Shown here piece by piece: positions 54,360 to 61,904 of a DNA stretch of 63,249 nt (position 1 is the stretch's first letter; each line of letters begins with the position of its first letter). This stretch comes from Deltaproteobacteria bacterium. Its GTDB lineage: Bacteria > Myxococcota_A > Polyangia > Haliangiales > Haliangiaceae. Under the pieces are notes generated by a model. The model was not told where the DNA came from, did not search any database, and saw nothing but the letters and a program-made list of their open reading frames with translations. The position numbers and the translations under genes were made by a program. The stretch spans positions 1 through 63,249 of the forward strand of contig JAIOQA010000183.1 in NCBI GenBank assembly GCA_021413675.1. The letters are read 5' to 3'.

Positions 54360-55472
54360 TCAGTGGTGGTAGTGCGGCGACTTGGTGCGTTCTTGCGACA
54401 TCACCCACGCCTTCTGCTCGGCGATGTGCCACGGCATGTGCTCGTAGACATCGTCGAACATGCTCTCGACCGGCGGCGGACCCAGCGTGTCGACCGCCGC
54501 GAGCGCGTCGGTGATCGCCTGGTTGTGGCGCTCGGAGATCTCGCCCTCGGCGGCCTCGCTCCACAGCCCGCGCTGCTTCAGGTAGCCGCGCAGACGCGCG
54601 AGCGGATCGCGCCGCTCCCAGATCTCGGGCTCCTTGGGATCGCGATAGACCGAGGGATCGTCCGACGACGAGTGGCCCTGGACGCGGTAGGTCAGCGCCT
54701 CGATGAGGGTCGGGCCCTCGCCGGCGCGCGCCCGCTCGATCGCCTCGTTGGTGACCTGCAGGATCGCGAGGATGTCGTTGCCGTCGACGCGGATGCCCGG
54801 CATGCCGTAGCCGACCGCCTTCGCGGCGAACGACTTGGCGGCGGTCTGCTTCTCGCGCGGCACGCTGATCGCCCAGCCGTTGTTGCGGCAGACGAAGATG
54901 CACGGCGACTTCCACACGCCCGCGAAGTTCATGCCGACGTGGAACTCGCCGGTCGAGGACGTGCCCTCGCCGAAGTACACCATCGACACGTCGTCCTTGC
55001 CCATGATCTTCGCGGCCTGGGCGGCGCCCACGGCCTGCGGGATCTGGGTCCCGACCGGCGAGCTGATCGACACCAGGTTCAACCAGTTGGCCGAGTGGTG
55101 GACCGGCATCTGCCGTCCCTTCACCGGGTCCTTCTCGTTGCCGAACATCTGGTTGACGAAGTCGGTGACGCTGTAGCCGCGCCAGAACCACGCGCCCTGC
55201 TCGCGATAGCTGGGGAACACCCAGTCGCTCGGCCGCAGCGGCGCGACCGCGAAGTGCGACGCCTCCTCGCCGATCGACTTCATGTAGAAGCCGAGGCGAC
55301 CCTGGCGCTGCAAGCGCATCATCCGGTCGTCCATGATGCGGGTCAGCATCATGGTGTCGAAGATCTTGTGCAGCATCTCATCCGAGACCTGCGGCACCTT
55401 GGCGCCCAAGAGCACCTTGCCGTCGTCGTCGAGCACGCGGCGCAAGTCGTCCTGCATCTGCACGGCAACCAT
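54360..55472 (-). CDS. 2-oxoacid dehydrogenase E1 component alpha subunit, first copy (branched-chain type)
   Basis: The 370-residue subunit is the promoter-proximal gene of the operon. TPP motif MVYFGEGTSSTGEFHVGMNF...CRNNGWAIS, with GEG as in mammalian BCKDHA; MRLQRQGRLGFYMKSIGEEA near residue 55; and YRVQGHSSSDDPSVYRD with the conserved phosphorylation-loop-like Ser. Close similarity to BCKDHA supports a branched-chain 2-oxoacid dehydrogenase, needed in myxobacteria to make iso-branched acyl-CoA starters. GGAGG 4 bases before the ATG is an excellent ribosome-binding site. Confidence 0.92.
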   Translation of the reverse strand: MVAVQMQDDLRRVLDDDGKVLLGAKVPQVSDEMLHKIFDTMMLTRIMDDRMMRLQRQGRLGFYMKSIGEEASHFAVAPLRPSDWVFPSYREQGAWFWRGYSVTDFVNQMFGNEKDPVKGRQMPVHHSANWLNLVSISSPVGTQIPQAVGAAQAAKIMGKDDVSMVYFGEGTSSTGEFHVGMNFAGVWKSPCIFVCRNNGWAISVPREKQTAAKSFAAKAVGYGMPGIRVDGNDILAILQVTNEAIERARAGEGPTLIEALTYRVQGHSSSDDPSVYRDPKEPEIWERRDPLARLRGYLKQRGLWSEAAEGEISERHNQAITDALAAVDTLGPPPVESMFDDVYEHMPWHIAEQKAWVMSQERTKSPHYHH

Positions 55473-55500
55473 GTGGCCTCCGAGGCTGGGGTCGGGCGTC

Positions 55501-55529
55501 GGTGTACTGAGCCCAGCACGGGGTGTCAA
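55501..55529 (-). promoter_or_regulatory. Sigma-70-type promoter of the branched-chain dehydrogenase operon
   Basis: On the minus strand TTGACA (55529-55524) matches the -35 consensus perfectly and is followed after 17 bases by TACACC (55506-55501) as a weak -10. It lies 29-57 bases upstream of the first E1-alpha ATG, leaving a short leader that contains GGAGG. Confidence 0.5.
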
Positions 55530-55657
55530 GGATCGCTGCCGCGCGAAAATCATTGCGCTCTGGCAACACGTTGCACGCCGCGCTGCGTTGGATTTCGACG
55601 GCGTTTCGTCACCAATTGGTCGGGCCTGGTTTGACCGTTCCGGCGCGCGTGCTCACA

Positions 55658-56296
55658 ATGCGGCGCGTGTTCCTCTGGATCCTCGTCACGCTGTTGGTCC
55701 TCGCTGGTGGCACCGCTGGCGTCGGCGCGGTGATGTACGCCAACGAGAAGCGCCGCCGCGGCCTCTCGGGTGGCCCGACGCCGAAGGAGCTGCCGGCCGG
55801 CGATCTCGAGGAGCGCACGCTGCGCGAGATGCGGGTCGGCGACATCGTCACGATCGACGGCAAGGACTTCGTCAGCGAGGGCGTGGTCTCGTACGACGAG
55901 GACGGCCACCGCTGGGTCGGCGCGCGCCTCGTCGATGACAACGACATCCGCTGGTGCGTGGTCGGCCTCGAGCGCTCCGGCGCGATGTCGATCCGCATGA
56001 TGACGCAGGACGACACCGCCGAGATGAGCGGCTACCCGCCCGAGGCGCTGGTGCTCGGCGACGTGCGCTACACGCTCGACAAGCGCGGCACCGCGACCTG
56101 CAAGCTCGACGGCGATCTCGGCACGCTCGGCCGCCAGGGCGGCAAGCTCGCGGGCACCGTCGAGCGCTGCCGCTGGTGGCTGTACAACGCCGCCGGCGAC
56201 GACACCGCCGTCGTCGAGCAGTGGGGCTCCGACTACCGCGTGCTGCGCGGCAAGAAGGTCGGCGCCGGCACGATCGAGCTGATGGTCGGCTCGTAG
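55658..56296 (+). CDS. Membrane-anchored DUF4178-like protein
   Basis: A 212-residue protein with one N-terminal membrane segment (MRRVFLWILVTLLVLAGGTA) and a mature domain of about 170 residues. This opens with a hydrophilic stretch, then LREMRVGDIVTIDGKDFVSEG and a strand-rich core (YTLDKRGTATCKLDG, RCRWWLYNA, VEQWGSDYRVLRGKKVGAGTIELMVGS), the pattern of DUF4178. That family often accompanies polyamine-aminopropyltransferase or membrane-stress genes; none is adjacent here. Divergent from the dehydrogenase operon. Confidence 0.65.
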   Translation: MRRVFLWILVTLLVLAGGTAGVGAVMYANEKRRRGLSGGPTPKELPAGDLEERTLREMRVGDIVTIDGKDFVSEGVVSYDEDGHRWVGARLVDDNDIRWCVVGLERSGAMSIRMMTQDDTAEMSGYPPEALVLGDVRYTLDKRGTATCKLDGDLGTLGRQGGKLAGTVERCRWWLYNAAGDDTAVVEQWGSDYRVLRGKKVGAGTIELMVGS

Positions 56297-57414
56297 CCGC
56301 GCCACAGGTACCTCACCGCTCACGTGATGATCGCGACTCAGAACCCGTAGTGCGACAGCTGCAGCCGGTTGCCGCGACGAGTGTGCGCCACCCGGCTGTC
56401 GCGACTCCCGCACCCTGGTGACGTGGCGCTCAGGTCGAAGTTATGCGCCAGCTCGGCGGTGGCCGCTCGCACCTTGTGGATCTCCTTGGGCTCCTCGGAG
56501 CGCATCCGCCCGCGCCACTCCGCCGGCTGTCGGTGTCCCGGCGCTTCCGGTCGAACGGATCTGGCCCGCCGTTCCGTGCGGGCCCGTATGGCCCCTCCTG
56601 CCGCGGGCAGCGGCCTGATCAAGCGAGGAATTCGTCCGGCGGGTGCCGTTGCGACGCGCCACGTCCTCCAGCGCCGGCTTCATCAGCCGCGCATCACGGC
56701 CGGCCGAGTTGACCGGCGCGCTGACGACCGAGCGACTGACGCCATCGCGTCGAGAGCCGGACGTCGTGCGCCGGTCGCCCCGGCAGCCGCGGCGCCGCGC
56801 AGCGCAGCGGCGTCGCGGTGGTCGCGCCTCCCCGGCGCGTTGGCCTCTGCCTTCAGCGTCGCCAGGTGTTTTGTGCGCGGCCTTGACGATCGTGGCTCGG
56901 TCCTATGCTGAAGCCCGTAGCCGAACGCCAGAAGCAGACCGACCCGCATACGGGACCAGCCGTCTAGGGGCGTGCGCCACGTGACGCAGGGACTCAGTGC
57001 GCCGCTGAACGAGTTGGTCCTGGAGATACGACCCACGCCGCGAGCAGCGGTGCCATCCGCCGTTCGAGCATCGCGGGACGCTCGGTCGCTCGATTGGGCT
57101 CTCTGCATCCAAGGCAGTCTGGCAATGAGGCGACCGAGGTCACTCGGTCGCCGTTGAGCGGCATGTCGACAGCAATGAAGGGATCCGTGGTTCCCTTGCG
57201 AACAATTCGTAGTCGAGGCGCTTCAGCCGTGTTGAGTTGAGGGTTGCCTCGGCACCGTCGGCAGGTCAGGGCCGCCGTGTCGCAGGGCGAGCGGGACGCC
57301 GCACGACCACTCGAAGCCTCCTCACTCCTCGGCAGCGAGATCGCAGTTGACTGCCCGAAATCCGGTGTGCGAGCCTCAATGAGGAACGTTGGCGCGGCAA
57401 CGTGCGGGGGAACT
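56297..57414. other. 1.1-kb gap without intact genes; composition shift
   Basis: No complete gene is supported here. Open frames on both strands are short, mutually overlapping and of poor composition. The left half contains a decayed transposase (next entry). From about 57100 the DNA becomes visibly less GC-rich and stays so through the following large gene. The right third has a minus-strand stretch (about 57130-57300, including TCRRC and IVRKGTTDPFIAVDMPLN) that looks faintly coding but has no start or family I recognise. Confidence 0.5.
56431..56690 (-). pseudogene. Relic of an IS1182-type transposase
   Basis: Three minus-strand fragments in different frames match, in order, the C-terminal half of IS1182-family transposases. 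These are DARLMK (about 56685), DPFDRKRRDTDS (about 56540-56575), and PAEWRGRMRSEEPKEIHKVR with RAATAE directly after it (56526-56448), the last residue being the conserved E of the DDE triad. The expected central part between the first and second fragments is largely missing, and the C-terminal tail after NFDL is unrecognisable. Several frameshifts and a deletion make it inactive. No terminal inverted repeats were located. Confidence 0.55.
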
Positions 57415-60400
57415 ATGGGAACAAACGTGCTGTGGGTAGCGGCGTTGTGTGGACTGATGGGCGGATGCGGTGCAGCCCCGAGGAGCTGGGGAACGATTAC
57501 GGCGAATCCCGAGATGGCACCTTTGGAGCCTGCGCGACTGACACCATCGAGCGGTCCGCTGATCGATGTTGCATTGTGCGGAAGCGAATTCAAGAAGCGC
57601 ACAGCGAGCCTCGAACGATACCAGAAGGCGGCGGGAGACGCGAGAAGCCTATTTCGCGATTTCACCGTGTCCGACATGAAGGTGTGTGCGGACAGCCTGT
57701 CACACTTCTCGCTTCAGGCTCCCTCTCCCCCGGGCACCGCAAGGGTGGACCCATGTAGCGCTCCAGCGGTTCCGACCTCGGGCGCAGACGACGACGCGCG
57801 AGCGCGCGCCGCGACTGAACGCGCCAAGTGGGAGTCTGTCAATGCAAGGGCGGCACTTAAACTGAACGAGTGCGTGGTCATGGCTTCCGGGGACCCGGAT
57901 ATTGGACAAGCCACCGTGCGCGCGGCCCTCGACCTCGGGAGGCTCGACCACGATCCAGTGTCTTGCAGCGACTCGACGTCGCTCGCCTTCAAGACACTCC
58001 GTATTGTACCGAACGTCGATGGGAGGAACATGGTCCTTGGCGGACTCCTGCCAGAGGCACGCGCAGACGACTGCGTCAAAGTCATGCTAGAGACCAACAC
58101 CAAGAGCGTGACATGTGATTCCCTCGCATCGTATCGGCTGGATTCCTGTCTATTGGAGGTCGAAGACCAGGGTCTCCAGTCACGGGCCATCGTAGCCGCA
58201 GTTGTGGGGAAAGGATGGTGGGCGCACCGTCTTTCATCATCGGGAAGTGCCGACCTGACAAAACTCTGCGCGGAGAAGCCTTTAGACGTTCTCGTGCCTC
58301 GAGATACAGATGGCGCAACACTGGTTTTCCTCAACTCTGAAGGCAAGCCAGTTGACACAGAACTCCAGAAGGTCGCCACCACGGCGCCAGAGCTTGACGC
58401 GGGCAGTAAACCTGCCGTTGATGTAGCCGCGCGATTGGGGAGCGACGCCGATGTTGGCATTGGCTGCGAGAAACTGCGCAGCGATGCAAAAGCGAACAAT
58501 GCCTGCCCCGACGTGCTCACGCTGCGGGCTCTCGACGTCTGCACCGCGTCGGACGCCATCGCACTCGATTGGAAGGCTGCGCAGTATCTGGACTACAGGC
58601 GTACGATTTCGGCTCGAGACCCAAGGGAGGAATCAGCCAACGTGTTTCCCGTCGCCTCGGCGGAGTTTGTCGCAACCGGAGCCGCACCAATGGCCGAGAT
58701 GCCGGCACCAGCAGCGGTTGTCAATGGACTTGCGGACTACTTGATTTCGCGAGCCAAACAGGAAGTTGAGACCTTCGTCAGCGACCAAGTCGTCAACAAG
58801 ATCTGCGCTGCGAAACCACTTCACGGGGTCATGGTCCGCACCTACTTCCCCAACACTTGCCAGTTACTGAAGGGGCGATTCCTCGATCGCGAGACATCGA
58901 TCCGGTCATTCGGCATGACAATCCAGCGATCACTTGAAGACGATCTACTGGGCCTGTGGCCGGTGGTTCTAAATTCGGGTCTAGGCGGCAAGGCCGACAT
59001 GCGAATCGCGCCCATTGTCACTGCATGGACAGGGTCGTTGACCGCCGGCGATCCAAGACAGAGGGTCAACGCACTTGTCGACGCGTTTCTCAACATGAAG
59101 TGCAGCAATTCCGAAGACGGGAGTGCGCTCACTGACGAAAGCAACGTTTCATGCGCAATGCGTATCGTCGGACTAGCGTGGAGCGGTATCCCCCCAGACC
59201 AGATCCTGCGAGACCTCGACAAGCGCCTCCCACTGCTATTGCCGACCAATACGAAGGCTTCCTTGGCCAAGCTGGCAGAAGCGATATCAAACTTCAAGCG
59301 CGACAGCGTCAGCATCGACCCGTATTCCTTCATCGCCGAATTGCCGCGCCTGGTGAACACGCTCGACAACGAGAGTCTCACGCGGGCGATGGAGCAACCG
59401 CTAGGTCGGCTCGCCGGGATGACCAGCAGTCTACCCGACCTTGCGAGCGTCCTGTTTCGCGTAGGACGTGCGGTTGTCCGCGGCGAAAATCCCGCGCAAG
59501 TGTTCCTCAGCGCCACCGCAAGACTGGAGTGTCGCGGCGACGACGACGACCTCGCGTGTGCGCTCGGTTTGAGCCACGCCATTGTGGCTGCGGTCTTGGA
59601 GACTCGTTCTGAGTGGAGCGACCCGCTGAATCCGCTATCCGCCGCTCACCTGGACTCCTATGCTCGAGATATTGAGCGCCGAGTGGCCAGATTGGTAGCA
59701 ACCCAGCCGATCCTCAAGAACTGGGCGACTAAGCGCTTCGGAGAACTAGGGAAGATCGCCTTGTCGAGTCCGAGCGTTACGAACGCCGACCGGAGTGACC
59801 TCCACACGTTTGTCACGTCGATAATCACTTCGGTCACGTCCATCGATGTCCTGCTGGTGGTTCCTGGCGCGGTCAGCGCGACAGACGAGCAGGTAGCCAA
59901 TCAGGCTCGAGTCCAGAAACTCTTTGCGGCTGGCGCTGGATTCTTCCGGGTTATTGTCGAGCAATCACTTCCCAGTAGCAAGGTCAAGAAGGCGGCGCTC
60001 GAGACGATTGATCGCTCGGCTGCACTGGTATCAGCCGGCTACCATCGCGACCTCCCCGGATTCATGACTGAACTCTACGGGTTGGCACGGGCTATGGGTC
60101 TGCCGGATCCGCTTCCCGAGAGAATTCGCGACAAAGTCGCGCTCGTGACTGCCCTCGCGGGAGCCCATTCCGCCGCGGAGGTCAAGATCGCGCTTGAGAA
60201 GTACGCAGCGCCAGTTGGCGGATACCGAGTGAAGCACGAAACTGGCCACCACTTCACGGTCGCCGCCCTAGTCGGACTCAGCGGCGGCTACGAAGTGGGG
60301 GTCGGCGCCGGCTCAAGCAACGCAGGCCACCTGTCCCTGTTTGCGCCGGTTGGTGTCGATCTGACTGGCGGGCACGTTGGATCTACAATTCGGGGACTCG

Positions 60401-60666
60401 GTTTGTTTGCGAGCATCGTAGACGTTGGCGCCGTAGCGAGCGTGCGCCTTAAGAGCGATGATCCTTCCAAGCTCCCAGATCCTACGTGGGCTCAAGTCTT
60501 GAGTCCGGGTCTATTTCTTCGTATGGGATTCGCGAATATCCCGTTCGTAGTAGGCGGGGGCGTTTCCTACGCACCGTATGCCCGTGAAGACGCCAATGGC
60601 GACCGTCACGGAACCTGGCGCGTTTCGCTGGCCCTCTCTGTCGACATCACGCTGATGCCACTCTGA
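57415..60666 (+). CDS. Giant lipoprotein (1083 residues), apparently foreign, C-terminal outer-membrane-like domain
   Basis: The ATG at 57415 follows GGGGGA and gives a leader with lipobox LMGGC (Cys 18). The long middle is helical with few recognisable motifs and paired cysteines (for example CADSLSHF, CDSLASYRLDSC). Residues about 950-1083 alternate Gly-rich strands (GGYEVGVGAG, LSLFAPVGVDLTGG, GLGLFASIVDVGAVASVRLK, LSPGLFLRMGFANIPFVVGGG) and end in WRVSLALSVDITLMPL, like an outer-membrane barrel or its last strands. Codon usage is visibly less GC-biased than any other gene here, with many A/T third positions, and a transposase relic lies just upstream. Horizontal transfer is likely. Family not named. 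Confidence 0.7.
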   Translation: MGTNVLWVAALCGLMGGCGAAPRSWGTITANPEMAPLEPARLTPSSGPLIDVALCGSEFKKRTASLERYQKAAGDARSLFRDFTVSDMKVCADSLSHFSLQAPSPPGTARVDPCSAPAVPTSGADDDARARAATERAKWESVNARAALKLNECVVMASGDPDIGQATVRAALDLGRLDHDPVSCSDSTSLAFKTLRIVPNVDGRNMVLGGLLPEARADDCVKVMLETNTKSVTCDSLASYRLDSCLLEVEDQGLQSRAIVAAVVGKGWWAHRLSSSGSADLTKLCAEKPLDVLVPRDTDGATLVFLNSEGKPVDTELQKVATTAPELDAGSKPAVDVAARLGSDADVGIGCEKLRSDAKANNACPDVLTLRALDVCTASDAIALDWKAAQYLDYRRTISARDPREESANVFPVASAEFVATGAAPMAEMPAPAAVVNGLADYLISRAKQEVETFVSDQVVNKICAAKPLHGVMVRTYFPNTCQLLKGRFLDRETSIRSFGMTIQRSLEDDLLGLWPVVLNSGLGGKADMRIAPIVTAWTGSLTAGDPRQRVNALVDAFLNMKCSNSEDGSALTDESNVSCAMRIVGLAWSGIPPDQILRDLDKRLPLLLPTNTKASLAKLAEAISNFKRDSVSIDPYSFIAELPRLVNTLDNESLTRAMEQPLGRLAGMTSSLPDLASVLFRVGRAVVRGENPAQVFLSATARLECRGDDDDLACALGLSHAIVAAVLETRSEWSDPLNPLSAAHLDSYARDIERRVARLVATQPILKNWATKRFGELGKIALSSPSVTNADRSDLHTFVTSIITSVTSIDVLLVVPGAVSATDEQVANQARVQKLFAAGAGFFRVIVEQSLPSSKVKKAALETIDRSAALVSAGYHRDLPGFMTELYGLARAMGLPDPLPERIRDKVALVTALAGAHSAAEVKIALEKYAAPVGGYRVKHETGHHFTVAALVGLSGGYEVGVGAGSSNAGHLSLFAPVGVDLTGGHVGSTIRGLGLFASIVDVGAVASVRLKSDDPSKLPDPTWAQVLSPGLFLRMGFANIPFVVGGGVSYAPYAREDANGDRHGTWRVSLALSVDITLMPL

Positions 60667-60692
60667 CACCAACGTACGAAGCAAGCATCGGA

Positions 60693-60698
60693 TAGGAT
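60693..60698 (+). promoter_or_regulatory. -10 box TAGGAT for the MetE-C-like gene
   Basis: TAGGAT ends 8 positions before the ATG at 60706, so the transcript would start one base before that codon. This favours 60706 over the in-frame ATG at 60697, which lies inside the box. Confidence 0.45.
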
Positions 60699-60705
60699 GC
60701 GGCGC

Positions 60706-61794
60706 ATGACGCTGCTCCCGACGACGATGGTCGGATCGTATCCGCGGCCGAGCTGGTTCACGCACCAGCTCGCGGGTCGCGACGTGCTCGAGGCGTTCAA
60801 GGTCGCGCCCCACGCGGAGGCGTTCCACGACGCGACCCGCGTGGTGATCGGCGATCAGGAGAAGGCCGGGCTCGACATCCTGACCGATGGCCAGATGTGG
60901 TTCGACGACTACGCGATGGGGATCGGCTCGTTCCTCTGGTACTGGCTCGAGCGCACCCGCGGGTTCTCGGCCGAGAAGCTACCGCACCCGGCGCGCGGCA
61001 AGGCCCGCGGCCGCGACATCTGGGCGCTCGACGAGGCCGGCGGCGTGGCGGTCGACGGGCCGATCGAGCGCGGCCCGATCCGCATGGCGGCGCTCTTCGA
61101 GTGGGCGCAGTCGCATACGTCGCGGCCGATCAAGGCGTGCGTCGGCGCGGGGCCGGTGCAGCTGTCGACGCTCGCGCACTTCCGCAGCGGCCCGGTCACC
61201 GATCGCTACGCGCTGTCGCGCGCGCTCGCGCAGGTGTTCCGCGCCGAGATCGCCGACCTCGTGGCCGCAGGCTGCACGCACATCCAGCTCGAGGACCTCG
61301 GCGCATGGATGCCGTACCTGTCGGGCGACAAGGACTACGGCTGGGTCTGCGAGATCGTCGACACCGTGCTCCGCGACCTGCCGATCGGCGTCGAGCGGTC
61401 GTGGCACTTCTGCCTCGGCAACGCCTGGGGCAACAAGCTGGTCGGCATGACCCGCGGCGGCTATCGCGCGATCTTGCCGCACTACCACGACGTCGAGGTC
61501 GACAAGTACGTCCTCGACTTCGCGTGCGCCGAGATGGAGGACATCGAGATCCTCCGCGAGCTGCCCGACGACAAGGGCGTGGCGATCGGCGTGATCGACG
61601 TCCGCTCGCTCGAGATCGAGCACCCCGAGCAGGTCGCCGATCGCATCCGCAAGGTGCTCGCCCACATCGAGGCCGAGCGGGTCACGCTCACCACCGACTG
61701 CGGCATGAAGCAGCTGCCGCGGCCGTGCGCGTTCCAGAAGCTGCGCGCGCTGGCAGATGGGGCGGCGATCGTGCGGCGCGAGCTCGGCGCCTGA
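60706..61794 (+). CDS. Cobalamin-independent methionine synthase C-terminal-like (MetE-C) protein
   Basis: A 362-residue TIM-barrel protein equivalent to the catalytic half of MetE. Seen: TTMVGSYPRPSWF at the N terminus, GLDILTDGQMWFDDYAMG, zinc ligands His and Cys in RSWHFCLGNAWG (His 234, Cys 236) and Cys 332 in TTDCGMKQLPRP, with GVIDVRSLEIEHPEQVADRI just before. Stand-alone MetE-C proteins lack the folate-binding half and use other methyl donors or act as core-MetE with a corrinoid protein. No partner gene is adjacent, so the donor is unknown. Codon usage returns to the high-GC norm. Confidence 0.85.
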   Translation: MTLLPTTMVGSYPRPSWFTHQLAGRDVLEAFKVAPHAEAFHDATRVVIGDQEKAGLDILTDGQMWFDDYAMGIGSFLWYWLERTRGFSAEKLPHPARGKARGRDIWALDEAGGVAVDGPIERGPIRMAALFEWAQSHTSRPIKACVGAGPVQLSTLAHFRSGPVTDRYALSRALAQVFRAEIADLVAAGCTHIQLEDLGAWMPYLSGDKDYGWVCEIVDTVLRDLPIGVERSWHFCLGNAWGNKLVGMTRGGYRAILPHYHDVEVDKYVLDFACAEMEDIEILRELPDDKGVAIGVIDVRSLEIEHPEQVADRIRKVLAHIEAERVTLTTDCGMKQLPRPCAFQKLRALADGAAIVRRELGA

Positions 61795-61802
61795 TCGATC
61801 TA

Positions 61803-61832
61803 GGAGTTTGGGAAGATTCCCAAACTCCCTTT
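61803..61832 (+). terminator. Rho-independent terminator
   Basis: GGAGTTTGGGAA, a 2-base gap GA, and TTCCCAAACTCC form a perfect 12-bp stem (effective loop 4), followed by CTTT. It sits 8 bases past the MetE-C stop and would also lie after the end of the convergent kinase-type gene. Confidence 0.8.
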
Positions 61833-61904
61833 CGATCGATCGGCCCCGTCGAGGACGACGAGCCCGATCTCATCCGGACACTGAGCCGGCGAACTTCGTT
61901 CGCC

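Noticed and set aside
56903..57677. Overlapping minus-strand open frames that might be a gene
   Set aside because: Several frames compete, none has a start with a ribosome-binding site or a recognised domain, and the right half runs antisense to the start of the large lipoprotein.
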